A DNA stretch of 64,000 nt from Candidatus Aminicenantes bacterium UBA1061 (GCA_002316315.1 DCDG01000043.1:1-64000); one strand, 5' to 3'; counted from the stretch's first letter, positions 1-9,700 are shown. Numbers and translations are program-made. The notes: generated from the sequence alone by a model not told the origin.

Positions 1-1156
1 AGTGGGGATTCCAGGTCCAGCCATCTCCTTTATTCTTTTCATAATGGTAAGCAATCCAGGCACGGTGATTGGCCCATGGCTCGGTTGTTAATTTCAGGTC
101 AGCCAGCCTTCCCCAGTATCTATTGGGTACTGGCCAGAATGGCGTTTTCGAATTACTGCGAACATAGTCGACCCCACCATAAAACCAGACTTTATCCTTT
201 TTGATCGGTCCACCCGCCGTTAAATTGAATTCATAATTTTTGGTAGTTTTATTCAGGATATCATCACCGGGACCGATGTAAAATGTTTCACCATAGGGCC
301 CGAAATTGCCCATTTCCACTGCCGTTCCTGTTGTCGATGGTTTCGGCTGATTGTCAGCTACCCAGTCTTTGGGAACCCCATAGACACTGAAATTACCGTG
401 AAAATCATTGCTCCCGGATTTAGTCAAAACATCGATAGCCACACCTGAATAGCTGCCATATTCAGCCCTGGAACCAAGAGCGATTACTCTAACTTCTTCC
501 ACTGCGTTGTAGTTAACATTGACCAGTGAACCATAAGCGGCTGATCTGGGATTGGTTGTATTGACTCCATTGATTAAGAATACATTCTCATTAGAGGTGC
601 CACCATAAGCATTGGGGCTGGGCAGCCAGCTGCCATCCTTACCCTGAGCTACCATGCCTGGCGTGGTCAAAGCCAGATCATAAAAAGCATCACGACTGGT
701 CGGTAGTTTGGCCAGGAGCTCGCTTTGAAGGTTAGTAGAAACAGTTGAGGCCTTGGCATCGACGACCGGACCGGCCGCGGTGACCGTCACTGTTTCTTCC
801 AGCTTCCCGATTTCCATTTTGACATCTATCACCAATGAAGAACCCGCCGTAATAACAATGTTTTCCTGTCTGGTAGTTTTGAATCCCGGGAGTGAAGCGG
901 TTAAAGTATATTTACCAGGTGGTAAGTTCAGAAAGACAAACGCGCCACGGGCTGAGGTCTGGGTAGCTCTCTTCCCGCCCATCAAAGCAGGACTGGTAAT
1001 TTCAACTGTTACTCCAGGAAGTGGAGCACCTTCTTCATCCACTACCGTTCCGGTAACCTTGCCATATTCGATTGTCTGGGATCTTAATGAGGGAGCTAAC
1101 AAAATTATGACCAGGCTCAGGCAGAAAAGACTTTTCCGCCATTTAAAACTTTTCAT
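1..1156 (-). CDS. TonB-dependent receptor, Oar-like (N-terminal part; gene runs off the left edge)
   Basis: The reading frame is open from an ATG at 1156 to the window edge, giving 385 codons of the N-terminus. A GGAGGG ribosome site lies just upstream. Visible order: a signal peptide (residues about 1-27), a carboxypeptidase-regulatory-like beta-sandwich (about 30-120, with the family phrase GTVVDEEGAPLPGVTVEI), then a TonB plug-like region (about 130-250, containing VFLINGVNTTNPRSAAYG and SGSNDFHGN) and the start of the barrel. Proteins of this type (Oar/SusC-like) sit in the outer membrane and import large substrates using TonB energy, or act as adhesins. Its position downstream of exported glycosidases and a TPR protein on the same strand suggests glycan or peptide uptake, but the substrate cannot be read from this fragment. 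Confidence 0.88.
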   Translation of the reverse strand, partial: MKSFKWRKSLFCLSLVIILLAPSLRSQTIEYGKVTGTVVDEEGAPLPGVTVEITSPALMGGKRATQTSARGAFVFLNLPPGKYTLTASLPGFKTTRQENIVITAGSSLVIDVKMEIGKLEETVTVTAAGPVVDAKASTVSTNLQSELLAKLPTSRDAFYDLALTTPGMVAQGKDGSWLPSPNAYGGTSNENVFLINGVNTTNPRSAAYGSLVNVNYNAVEEVRVIALGSRAEYGSYSGVAIDVLTKSGSNDFHGNFSVYGVPKDWVADNQPKPSTTGTAVEMGNFGPYGETFYIGPGDDILNKTTKNYEFNLTAGGPIKKDKVWFYGGVDYVRSNSKTPFWPVPNRYWGRLADLKLTTEPWANHRAWIAYHYEKNKGDGWTWNPH

Positions 1157-1187
1157 TTTTCCCTCCTGTTCTTAGCCTTGCCCTCTC

Positions 1188-1209
1188 TGCCTGCTTTAGA
1201 AAGCAGGCA
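1188..1209. repeat. 10-bp inverted repeat in the leader of the TonB receptor gene
   Basis: TGCCTGCTTT and AAAGCAGGCA are separated by 2 nt, so a tight hairpin is possible in the 5' untranslated RNA about 32 nt before the start codon. Neither strand has a T-tract after it, so it is not a normal terminator. It could modulate translation or stability of the receptor mRNA. Confidence 0.4.
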
Positions 1210-1288
1210 GGAAGATACCCTAAGACCCTTTTTTTGATATACTGACATTCCCACCTCCTTTCCTTTACTGAAATAGCTAGCTTGTCTT

Positions 1289-1317
1289 ATTTAGCTACGA
1301 AAACTATCCTCTGTCAA
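1289..1317 (-). promoter_or_regulatory. Candidate sigma-70 promoter of the TonB receptor
   Basis: A perfect -35 box TTGACA (1312-1317) is followed after 17-18 nt by CTAAAT/TAAATA, a weak -10. It would give a leader of about 120 nt containing the inverted repeat at 1188-1209. Confidence 0.35.
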
Positions 1318-1374
1318 GACCTTTTTCCTGCTGATAAATTTTTTCAGTTAGCCTCGTCTAAACCGAGCTACTGG

Positions 1375-2325
1375 TTATTTCTTAATCTGCTCCTTCAGAG
1401 TAGTAATAAATTTATCCAGAAGTTTGATCTTCTCTTCATCCTGGGTAAGTCCACGGGCTTTTTCCAGGAATTCCACCGCCCGGGGCAAATCACCTTTATT
1501 AACATAACATCTGCCTATCATTTCGAGTGTATCAGCATCATCGGCTTTGATAGCCAGGGCCCGTTCAAAATAACCCAGAGCCTCATCTATTTGATTTTTC
1601 TCGAAAAGAATAAGTCCCAGGTTGTAGAGATTGGCCGTATTGGCGGGATCGAGTTCAGCCGCTTTTTTATAATACTGGAGAGCTTTGTCCTGGTCATTCA
1701 GATTCTGATAGCAATAACCAAGCTGAAGATAGGCAGGAGCAAATTCTGGTGCCAGTTCAGTGACTCTGGTCAATTCAGTCACCGCCTCCTGATAACGCTG
1801 CAGACGGCCAAGTGTTAAGCCGAGTAGATAACGGACATTAGAGTCGTCAGGATATGTCTTAGCCAGCTCTGTCAGAATATTCAGGGCTCCTTCCAGATCT
1901 CCTTTTTTTATTTTTTCCATGGACTCAGACAAAGCTTGCTGGGCTTCTCTGGCCTGAGCGGCCAGCTTGACCTGCTGCTCGCTGGCCAGAACAATGGTTT
2001 CCATTTCGACCTTTTGCATCCTTTCCTGAGGAGCAGAGAAATCCCAGTCGAAAGTCCTGGTTTCATAGCCTTCTTTCTTTACGGTCACATGATATATTCC
2101 ATGAGGTAATCCTGATAAAACATACTTTCCGTTCTTATCAGTTTTAACCCGGTAGTTCCGGCTGGTATTTACATCCTGGAGGAGGAGCTCCACCCCGGCC
2201 AGTGGCTGCTGCTGGGAATCGATAACCAGACCGAAAAGATAATATTCTCGATATTGCCCGAAAAGCAAGCCAGCACTGAGAACAGACATTGACAGGATCA
2301 GAAAAATTTTAATCGGTTTTTTCAT
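1375..2325 (-). CDS. Exported carboxypeptidase-regulatory-like / TPR protein
   Basis: The 316-aa product has a signal peptide (1-23), then a carboxypeptidase-regulatory-like beta-sandwich (about 29-105, with GVELLLQDVNTS and GKYVLSGLPHGIYHVTV). A helical linker follows, then about five TPR units (about 130-310, each with the A..LG/Y..A pattern, such as YLQLGYCYQNLNDQDKALQYY). It is probably a periplasmic or lipid-facing scaffold rather than an enzyme. Its start overlaps the end of the upstream sulfatase-fold/TPR gene by 17 nt, so the two are almost certainly co-translated. The beta-sandwich resembles that of the TonB receptor encoded next, suggesting a shared envelope role. No specific partner can be named. 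Confidence 0.82.
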   Translation of the reverse strand: MKKPIKIFLILSMSVLSAGLLFGQYREYYLFGLVIDSQQQPLAGVELLLQDVNTSRNYRVKTDKNGKYVLSGLPHGIYHVTVKKEGYETRTFDWDFSAPQERMQKVEMETIVLASEQQVKLAAQAREAQQALSESMEKIKKGDLEGALNILTELAKTYPDDSNVRYLLGLTLGRLQRYQEAVTELTRVTELAPEFAPAYLQLGYCYQNLNDQDKALQYYKKAAELDPANTANLYNLGLILFEKNQIDEALGYFERALAIKADDADTLEMIGRCYVNKGDLPRAVEFLEKARGLTQDEEKIKLLDKFITTLKEQIKK

Positions 2326-4723
2326 TTTTTTTATTCTCCGTTTGATTTTTATATTGATTGGCTCTGGCCAGAGCTTCTTGCACCCCTAGCATCTGACCAA
2401 GCCGATTATAAACATCAGCCAGAAGATAATAACCCAGGGCTTTTAATTCAGAGGTTTTAGCCAGACTTAAACCGGTATTAATCAGCTTGAGAATGTCCTC
2501 GGGATTGTCCTGGCGAAGAAGTTTTCCCCGGGCATAAAAGAGATAGCCTTCAGCTTCCTTCGGAGCGAATTCTATGACCTTTTTCATTTGTTCCATATAC
2601 CCATCGAAATCTCCCCGCGCCAGCAGGATCTTACCCAGATTAAACCTTGCCCGGAAATGATTCGGATAATATTCTATCTCCTTCTCATAGGCCTGTTGAG
2701 CCTCGGCCAGTTTCCCCTGTTCTTCATAAAGCAAGCCTAAATGGTAATTAGCCAGTGGAAATCGGGGGTAATCATCGAGAACTTTCAGAAGGAGTTCTTC
2801 TGCTCGGGCATAATCTTTGAGACCGGCCAGACATAAGGCTAAATTAAATTGATTTCTGGTAATTTTTGGCTGAATCTCAAGAGCTTTTTCCAGGAAGGGT
2901 AAGGCTTTATCCGGCTCTTCTTTTTTCAGATACACTTCGCCGATCAGGGTATAAGCCTGGATATTTCTGTCATCAAGCGACAGAGCTTTCTTGCTTAAAG
3001 AAATAACCTCTTCATCGCGCCCTTCTGCCAGCAACAGATTGGCCAATCCAATTAGAGCTTGAATAGAATCGGGATCTTCTATCAGGATAGTGTCGAGAAG
3101 CCGCTTGGCTTCATCTCTTCGGCCCAATTCAGCATAACAGGTAGAAAGCAGCAGCCTGGCCTGAGGGATAGCTGAATCAAGACTGAGAGCCCTTTCCAGA
3201 TAGGCAGCAGCTTCCTGGTATTTATCCTGATTGATCAAATCACCTGACCTTTGAATTAATTCATAAACCTCCAGCTTATCCTTGGGATCAGCCAGTTCCC
3301 TGGTCGGCTTTGTTCTGAGTTTGACTGAGGCACCAATATAACCCAGAGCCGCCAGCCGCTGGACGGTCTCAGCATCAAGGTCAGCGGCCTGAGGTTCAGG
3401 TGCCCCCTGACCGATTTTCTCCAGCAGAGAATCCAGGTCTTTCTTAAAATTGAGTCCAGCTTGAGGAAATTTATTCTGAACATCAACATACTCATCAGGG
3501 TCATTTTTAAGGTCATAAAGTTCTGGCCGTGGGGCATCTATAAACTTAAACTGGCTGGTTCTTAAGCCCAGTAGAGGACTCCAGCCATAGTGTAAGCTGG
3601 GACTCATTGATTCGCAGTAGGCAGGGATTTCCTTTTCTTTCCGGCCCGCCATCATCTGAACCAGAGAACGGCCCTGAGAAGCCCTGTCTTTCAAACCGGC
3701 CAGTTCGATTACCGTCGGAAAAATATCAACTGTACTGACTTCGAGAGAGACCCGTTTACCCCGAAACCTTTGGTCGGGAGTAGAAATGATAAGCGGAACA
3801 TGGACAGCATAATCATAAATAAAGTAGCCGTGGGCCAGTTCACCGTGTTCGCCCAGACCTTCGCCATGATCGCCGACCAGAACGATAATGGTTTTCTCTT
3901 CGAGTCCGTTGGCTTTCAGCCACTTAGAAAGGCGGCCAATCTGCTCATCCATGAAGGCAATTTCCCCATCGTAGAGGCTGACCGGCGGTGAATAATTGTA
4001 CCTGGAAAAATAAGGTTCAGGCGGCTGGTATGGGAGATGAGGATCATAAAGATGAACCCAGGCAAAAAAAGGCTCCCTCTGATTCTTTTCGAGCCAGCTC
4101 AGTGCTGAGTCAACCACCTCATTACCCGGCCTCTGAACCAGGCCAAGGTCAAGCTGCTTGTATTTTTTTAAATCAAAGTGGTCATCATAATAATTAAAGC
4201 CCTGTTTGAGACCCCATCGACCATCAAGAACAAAAGCGCCTATAAAGGCGGCAGTTCCATAACCGACAGACGAAAAAACTTCAGCCAGGGTAGTCAGGTC
4301 ATCTCTCAGGGCATTATTGCCATTAACGCGCACACCGTGATAAGGGGGATAAAAGCCAGTTAAAATCGAACAGTGTGCCGGCAAAGTTAGAGGCGAAGCT
4401 GTAGCACATTGCTCAAAGACTACCCCTTTCGAGCCAAGCTCATTGAGATTCGGCGTTTCAACGGCAGAATACCCATAGAGAGGCAAATGGTCGGCCCGAG
4501 TCGTATCCATGGTTACCAGCAGGATATTTGGCTGGCCAACACCTCTCTTTTTCCAGAAATCCTGAATAGAGGATGAGGGGTGAAAAACACGTTGATATAA
4601 AAAAGCGCCGATCACGACCAGAGCAATAATCGACAACAAGATGGCGAGCTTTGGGGTCATTCTCCAGGCAGCTCTCCGGGACGGTGCTTTGGCTCGACTT
4701 TTATTAGCCTTTTTCTGGTTCAT
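2309..4723 (-). CDS. Membrane-anchored sulfatase-fold hydrolase with C-terminal TPR repeats
   Basis: The 804-aa protein has a basic N-terminus and one membrane segment (about 27-45). An alkaline-phosphatase-superfamily domain follows (about 63-440) with metal-site motifs MDTTRADH (D73, D78) and VGDHGEGLGEHGE, and the subgroup signature LAALGYIG at its end. About eight TPRs follow (about 470-790). The position of the sulfatase formylglycine cysteine (C-x-P-S-R) reads T-L-P-A-H (113-117), so a Thr nucleophile is expected. That fits a phosphatase or phosphotransferase better than a formylglycine sulfatase. The start is ATG at 4723, with GGAG 8 nt upstream. It shares an operon with the downstream TPR gene and may belong to the glycan locus 121 nt upstream. 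Substrate unknown. Confidence 0.83.
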   Translation of the reverse strand: MNQKKANKSRAKAPSRRAAWRMTPKLAILLSIIALVVIGAFLYQRVFHPSSSIQDFWKKRGVGQPNILLVTMDTTRADHLPLYGYSAVETPNLNELGSKGVVFEQCATASPLTLPAHCSILTGFYPPYHGVRVNGNNALRDDLTTLAEVFSSVGYGTAAFIGAFVLDGRWGLKQGFNYYDDHFDLKKYKQLDLGLVQRPGNEVVDSALSWLEKNQREPFFAWVHLYDPHLPYQPPEPYFSRYNYSPPVSLYDGEIAFMDEQIGRLSKWLKANGLEEKTIIVLVGDHGEGLGEHGELAHGYFIYDYAVHVPLIISTPDQRFRGKRVSLEVSTVDIFPTVIELAGLKDRASQGRSLVQMMAGRKEKEIPAYCESMSPSLHYGWSPLLGLRTSQFKFIDAPRPELYDLKNDPDEYVDVQNKFPQAGLNFKKDLDSLLEKIGQGAPEPQAADLDAETVQRLAALGYIGASVKLRTKPTRELADPKDKLEVYELIQRSGDLINQDKYQEAAAYLERALSLDSAIPQARLLLSTCYAELGRRDEAKRLLDTILIEDPDSIQALIGLANLLLAEGRDEEVISLSKKALSLDDRNIQAYTLIGEVYLKKEEPDKALPFLEKALEIQPKITRNQFNLALCLAGLKDYARAEELLLKVLDDYPRFPLANYHLGLLYEEQGKLAEAQQAYEKEIEYYPNHFRARFNLGKILLARGDFDGYMEQMKKVIEFAPKEAEGYLFYARGKLLRQDNPEDILKLINTGLSLAKTSELKALGYYLLADVYNRLGQMLGVQEALARANQYKNQTENKKNEKTD

Positions 4724-4844
4724 CTACCAAACTCCATCATCTGGCCGCCTAATTATAAAATAAGAGGGCAGCCTTCCGTAAATAGTTAATCTTTTATTCT
4801 CCTCATTTTATCAATCTTATCTTCTTGCCTCTCTTTATCTAATC

Positions 4845-7457
4845 TTATCTTGATTCCGAATTAAGAAGTGCCCGGTAAACTGCCCAGACTGCCCCCGGCC
4901 TCATATATTTCATTGCCCGGAAAAGATTCTCACCATAATTTTTAGAGGGGTCATTCCAGAGCTTTTCGTCAGGACTAAGATAAGCTTCAGGCGTTTTGAA
5001 AAAATAGCCCTGTCCCTCCGGGCTCCAGACTACCCGGTAAAGTCCATAAATCGTCTGCCAGCCTTCTTTCTCCAGCCCGTGGAGGAAGCAGTTGGCAGCA
5101 AAAGCATATGCTGTTCCTACCCAGACCTCATCACCCTGCTGACTCAAGAGCTGACTGCCATCGGAGCAGCGGCCATTAACCGCCCCCATCAACCCATCTC
5201 CATAGCCGGCGACATTATTTTTAAAAATCGTTTCGAGGACCGCTTTGACCTGCTCAGCTGGCAGCGATGATTCGGGCTTGTCAAGGCCAATCATCGCTCC
5301 ATACCACAGCCCGAAAAGCTGGTCAGTCATAATGTCGTCAGTTTGGGCATCAATATGAAAATAATGGCGCTCGGAATCCCAGAGTTTGGTGAGGCCTTTC
5401 CAGCCAACTTCTATCCATTCAGCATACCTTTTCTGGATATCTTTGATTTTTTGACGACCTATCCCTTCGACACCGCTAGCCAATAACAGCTCACCCATTC
5501 TGTTTGTCGCCTGAAGCGAACTCAACCAGAGAAGACCAACATAAGCACTGGTCCCTTTCATTCGCCATGTATCATAGGTTTGATCTGGAATGCCTTCGTT
5601 TTGTGGAAGATGAGACACCGGATCGCCAAATTTTTTCTCAAGAGTATCCAGAGCCAGGACCGAAGCCGACATTAGTTCCTCCAGAAAATCGACATCCTGC
5701 CGGCCAGAAGCCAGATAGTCACGGATGGCTCGCAGGGGAAATTTGGGATTGAGATCCTTCCAGACATTCCCATTCTGCCAGTCAAAGGCATTGAGCACCA
5801 CCCAGGGACGAACTCGCGGAGAGCCCAGATCGTGAGGAATCATGCCCTTTTCTTTATTGATATTCCAATAATAACCTTTTTTGCTGGCTGGCACTTCTTC
5901 AGGAAAGGTTTCATTGTATTGATAAATTTTATAGGCCGGATCAAGCTGGTTTAAAGCCTGAGCAAAAAACCGGATATTTTTCATCTCCAGCTCCGGCCAG
6001 AGCTCCAGTATCTGCCAGCAATAAGAATCCACATCAAAAGTGCCATACATTAAATAATCAGCACTCTCGAGGTAAGTAAATAAATCAGTCGTGGCTTCCC
6101 ACAGGCTGGTTTCGCTCAAAATATAAAGCTCATTAAAAAGAAGCTGCTTGAACCACAGCGGCCAGTCTTGCCGGTCCAAGATTTCGTTTTGCCAGCCGAC
6201 GATGGACTTTTCCCATTCCTGATATTTATTCAGGGCTTCAAAGGCAATATTCAGGGCCCTCTGTCCATCAGCTCCAAAATATTCAGTGTATTTTTTCCGG
6301 TATTTAACCCCTTTTTCAAACTCGTAATAAGGAAAATCCCAGCTGATGACAAATGGAATTTCCACTTGCTGACCGGGCTTTAATTTCAGGTTGAGACAGA
6401 GTGCCGAAGCTACTCTTGAATTTTTATTGTTAGCTGCCCCTTTTGAAGGTAGCTTCCCGGAAGAAGAAAAAGACTCCATGACTTCCAGCCCATCTCCAGC
6501 GGGATCAAAATCAGCTAAATAAGTCACTTCGCTTCCGGGAACTTCAGAAGTGGCCATAGCCATGGTGCCGGCCAGTCCAGAATCACGCCGGATGTCCTGT
6601 CCACGGCGTTTAAAAATTATTCCCTTCATCTCCCCATCAGTTAGAAACTCACTGTAGTTGTTGAGACTGTTCTTATCCCAGGCAAACTGGGTGGGAGGCA
6701 CTTCTCCTTCTGGCCAGATAGCTTCCCAGCCGACCATGTTTTCCCAGGTCAGCATAATAGATACTTCCACGGGTTCAGAGGAAGTGTTTCTGGCCAGCCA
6801 TTTATAAATGGCCACCGGGTAGCTTGTTTCCTTATAGTTATGGGGGATAATGGGCGAAAATTGCACAACTACCAGTTTTACCGGCCAGCCCTTCATTTTT
6901 TCGAAGGAAACTCCGCTTCGGGGATAAAGGGCATAATAGTCAGCAGAAACGGAGGCCTCAAGATATGGCCAGCTCTTAAGAACAGACGACGGCCTGTCGG
7001 TGGCTATTGTCTGGACAATCTTTTGCTTTCCTTTTTTAAGATAAACATGAAAAGCATCAACCGGAAGGTTATCATCAACATACCAGCCTGATTTTAAAAA
7101 CCAGTAACGGAAATTACCGCTCATGGTCCATTCAAAGCCGGGAGCCCCCAAGCCGCCGACCGGACAGGCACTGCCCTCTGGATTATTATCAATGTTACCA
7201 GCGGCTGCCGTGTGACCAAAAGATTTCATCTTAAAACCGAAAGGGCGAGTAAAGGAACAAGCAGGAAAGCCAGCGAAGTTATGACCAGCGGGATGATATT
7301 TAAAGCTAAACCAGGGTTTTGTACTGGCCGCTTTAGATGGAGAAGCTTTTGGATGGCCGTTCTCGGCAGCACTCAACCAGGCAGCATCAAACAGTAATAA
7401 AGATACCAGCGTGGTCAATAAGAGCCAGTGAAAATCTACCCGAATTTTTTCTCTCAT
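4845..7457 (-). CDS. Exported GH116 beta-glucosidase/glucosylceramidase-like enzyme
   Basis: The product is 870 aa from ATG 7457, chosen over the longer frame start at 7496 because GAAGGGGG precedes it and the signal peptide then begins cleanly. A signal peptide (1-31) is followed by the GH116 N-terminal beta domain and the (alpha/alpha)6 catalytic domain. Family landmarks resemble GBA2: YLESADYLMYGTFDVDSY, whose first Glu (about E464) matches the nucleophile, then PHDLGSPRVRPW, and PDQTYDTW, which carries the likely acid/base Asp (about 625-629). GH116 enzymes cleave beta-glucosides, beta-xylosides or glucosylceramide. Here the enzyme is predicted to be outside the cytoplasm. It lies 47 nt behind nagA in the amino-sugar cluster, so the natural substrate may be an amino-sugar glycoside. 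Confidence 0.88.
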   Translation of the reverse strand: MREKIRVDFHWLLLTTLVSLLLFDAAWLSAAENGHPKASPSKAASTKPWFSFKYHPAGHNFAGFPACSFTRPFGFKMKSFGHTAAAGNIDNNPEGSACPVGGLGAPGFEWTMSGNFRYWFLKSGWYVDDNLPVDAFHVYLKKGKQKIVQTIATDRPSSVLKSWPYLEASVSADYYALYPRSGVSFEKMKGWPVKLVVVQFSPIIPHNYKETSYPVAIYKWLARNTSSEPVEVSIMLTWENMVGWEAIWPEGEVPPTQFAWDKNSLNNYSEFLTDGEMKGIIFKRRGQDIRRDSGLAGTMAMATSEVPGSEVTYLADFDPAGDGLEVMESFSSSGKLPSKGAANNKNSRVASALCLNLKLKPGQQVEIPFVISWDFPYYEFEKGVKYRKKYTEYFGADGQRALNIAFEALNKYQEWEKSIVGWQNEILDRQDWPLWFKQLLFNELYILSETSLWEATTDLFTYLESADYLMYGTFDVDSYCWQILELWPELEMKNIRFFAQALNQLDPAYKIYQYNETFPEEVPASKKGYYWNINKEKGMIPHDLGSPRVRPWVVLNAFDWQNGNVWKDLNPKFPLRAIRDYLASGRQDVDFLEELMSASVLALDTLEKKFGDPVSHLPQNEGIPDQTYDTWRMKGTSAYVGLLWLSSLQATNRMGELLLASGVEGIGRQKIKDIQKRYAEWIEVGWKGLTKLWDSERHYFHIDAQTDDIMTDQLFGLWYGAMIGLDKPESSLPAEQVKAVLETIFKNNVAGYGDGLMGAVNGRCSDGSQLLSQQGDEVWVGTAYAFAANCFLHGLEKEGWQTIYGLYRVVWSPEGQGYFFKTPEAYLSPDEKLWNDPSKNYGENLFRAMKYMRPGAVWAVYRALLNSESR

Positions 7458-7504
7458 ATTATTACCCCCTTCCCCGTTAAGATTCCGCATCTTCATTGGC
7501 CCGG

Positions 7505-8683
7505 CTACCGGCGATCACCTTCTCTTGAATAGACTTTTTCTCCCCTGACAAAAGTCGCCACTGTCTCAAAATTGCTGTCCAAAATAGCAACGTTCGCCCT
7601 TTTGCCAGGTTCAAGACTCCCTATTTCCGCCTCCAGCCCAACACTTTTAGCTGGAGTTAAAGTTGCCATTCTTACTACCTCTGGTATCGCCAGTCCCGTC
7701 CAGTCTAGCACATGGCGAACACCACGATTAAGATGAAGGACAGAACCGGCCAGAACGCCGCTATCCTTGAGTCTTATTTCCTGGCCTTTAAGCACTACTT
7801 CCAATCCGCCCCAGGCATAAGTGCCATCAGGCAGGCCAACTTCCTTGAGCGAGTCAGTGATCAAGCAGACCCGATCAGAACCTTTGCTGGAAATAGCCAG
7901 CCTGATAAAAGAAGGATGAATGTGAACGCCATCGGCAATTAACTCCACAAAGACCTGATTTTCATCCAGAGCAGCTCCTATTCCACCCGGCTCGCGATGA
8001 TGAAATTCACGCCAGGCGTTAAAAAGATGGGTAGCATGATTGGCTCCAGCCAAAAAGGCCTTAATGGCCTCGTCATAAGTAGCATCAGTATGGCCGAGTG
8101 AAACTGTCCAGCCGGCTTTAACCAGCTCGGGTATATAAGTTAAATTCTGTCCGACCTCAGGGGCAAGCGTAATCAGGGTTTTTAAACCTTCCAGGGCTGG
8201 TTTTAATTCTTGAATTTCTTTCGGATCAATTTCCCGGACATAGCTCGGATCCTGAGCTCCTTTCCTTTTCTGGCTGATATAGGGACCTTCCAGATGTATG
8301 CCCAGAACTTCTGAGGGTAAACTTTCCTGGGTGGCTTCTTTGACAGCCATGATAGCCTGCAGAAGAGCTGCCTGACTGCCCGTCAGTGTCGTTGGGAAAA
8401 AGCCAGTTACGCCGCAGGAGGCCTGATGCTTAGCCATTTCTCTGATGCTTTCTGCCTTCCCATCCATAGCCTCTTTTCCCCGGGCCCCGTGAAGATGGAC
8501 ATCAACCAAGCCAGGCATTACCCAGTAGTTGCGGTATTCAATAACCTCCAGGGGCTCAGGCAAGCAGCCAGCCCCGGCCCCTCCCACAATTTCCATAATC
8601 CGGCCATTTTCAATAATAAGAAAGCCATCTTCCACTATCCTGTCAGGCAAAACCAAATTGCCCTTAATTACTTTCCTGGACAT
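7505..8683 (-). CDS. nagA: N-acetylglucosamine-6-phosphate deacetylase
   Basis: This 392-aa amidohydrolase hydrolyses GlcNAc-6-P to GlcN-6-P and acetate in the cytoplasm. The metal and catalytic residues of the family are all visible: DVHLHG (H63, H65), HLEGPY (E132), SLGHTDA (H198), ATHLFN (H219), and the catalytic Asp in LITDS (D277). The frame is open 31 codons further upstream, but ATG 8683 has GGAG 8 nt before it and matches the usual family N-terminus. It sits between an exported ChbG/YdjC-like deacetylase and GH116. No nagB (GlcN-6-P deaminase) gene is present in the window; the SIS protein at 11164-12003 is a different family. Confidence 0.93.
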   Translation of the reverse strand: MSRKVIKGNLVLPDRIVEDGFLIIENGRIMEIVGGAGAGCLPEPLEVIEYRNYWVMPGLVDVHLHGARGKEAMDGKAESIREMAKHQASCGVTGFFPTTLTGSQAALLQAIMAVKEATQESLPSEVLGIHLEGPYISQKRKGAQDPSYVREIDPKEIQELKPALEGLKTLITLAPEVGQNLTYIPELVKAGWTVSLGHTDATYDEAIKAFLAGANHATHLFNAWREFHHREPGGIGAALDENQVFVELIADGVHIHPSFIRLAISSKGSDRVCLITDSLKEVGLPDGTYAWGGLEVVLKGQEIRLKDSGVLAGSVLHLNRGVRHVLDWTGLAIPEVVRMATLTPAKSVGLEAEIGSLEPGKRANVAILDSNFETVATFVRGEKVYSREGDRR

Positions 8684-8800
8684 CGCTTCACTCCAGTTTC
8701 TAATCTCTGGTTTATCTTTTATTTTACCACTTTTATTTGAACGGCATGAATCTGAAGGTTTTAGAGCGAGGACCATCAGCTAAGTTAGGTCTGCCAGCTT

Positions 8801-9700
8801 TCAATTAATAGCTGCTCTTCCCTCAGCTTTTAACTGACGGTAGCTGACTAGTTTAATTTTTCTTTGATTGATAACTTTTTTTACCTTCGGACTGGTGATA
8901 GCGCGGACTTCAGCCGACCGGTAACGGTAGACATCTTTGAGCCCATCGGGATTCATGTCAACCAAGGCCCTCTCCTCCGGTGTATCCAGCCCGGGATGGA
9001 CAACCAGGAGATACAGACCTGGCTCAACACTCTTCAGCTTTTCAATTAAAACCTTTTCTTTTTCTTCCGGCGGAACATTATAAATATCAAAGAATTCCCG
9101 GTTTTCACCGCACCAGCCGGAGACGGGTAAGTCATATTCATGAGCCAGTTTTTTGACCACCTGTCTGAATTCTTCTTTTGATTCCAGGCTGTCCATGTGG
9201 GTATCGAGATAATCAGGTTTAAGACCACAGGCCAAGGCCCGGTCAATCTGAGCTCTGAGTTCCTTTTTAATTTCCTCCACCTTAGGACCAGCGGCCAGAA
9301 AGGCCTCAGCCGTAGGATAGAAAAACCCATCCCTGTCCACCAGGCTCGGGACCAGGTTAAAAGGCAGAACTGGCCGCCAACGGTAGTTTTTCCACTCTGC
9401 ATTAAGACATAAATGAATGCCGGATGACCAGTCAGGATGTTCAAGGCACCTTCTAACTGCATCTTCAAACCAGGGAGACGGGACGATCAGCCCGCCACAG
9501 GTGATAATTCCCCGCTCGAAAGCTAACTCAAAGGCTTCGTTAGCCGAGTGAGTCATGCCCATGTCATCTCCCCTGACAATGATTTCGACCGTCTGGCCTT
9601 CAGTCCAGACCGGGCTGGCCATGATAATCCATAGTCCGAGAAGCAGCCCAAAAACTGAGGCGGCAACACGCCGATCTCGCCTGATTGGTTTTGCTGGCAT
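8801..9700 (-). CDS. Exported ChbG/YdjC-family carbohydrate deacetylase
   Basis: This 299-aa protein has a signal peptide (about 1-34) followed by a YdjC/ChbG TIM-like barrel. Metal-site motifs are RGDDMGMT (D45, D46), GIHLCLNAEW (H96) and DTHMDS. ChbG removes one acetyl group from chitobiose/chitotriose phosphates in the enterobacterial cytoplasm. This member is predicted to be exported, so it would act on unphosphorylated oligosaccharides before uptake. The start ATG 9700 has GGGAGG upstream. It lies between the MFS transporter (72-nt gap) and nagA, within the amino-sugar cluster. Exact substrate unproven. Confidence 0.83.
   Translation of the reverse strand: MPAKPIRRDRRVAASVFGLLLGLWIIMASPVWTEGQTVEIIVRGDDMGMTHSANEAFELAFERGIITCGGLIVPSPWFEDAVRRCLEHPDWSSGIHLCLNAEWKNYRWRPVLPFNLVPSLVDRDGFFYPTAEAFLAAGPKVEEIKKELRAQIDRALACGLKPDYLDTHMDSLESKEEFRQVVKKLAHEYDLPVSGWCGENREFFDIYNVPPEEKEKVLIEKLKSVEPGLYLLVVHPGLDTPEERALVDMNPDGLKDVYRYRSAEVRAITSPKVKKVINQRKIKLVSYRQLKAEGRAAIN

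Noticed and set aside
1188..1209. Hairpin as a rho-independent terminator
   Set aside because: No U-tract follows on either strand and it lies in the leader of the receptor gene.
1282..1818. 178-aa plus-strand frame near the left end
   Set aside because: Most of it is antisense to the TPR protein; no ribosome site or domain.
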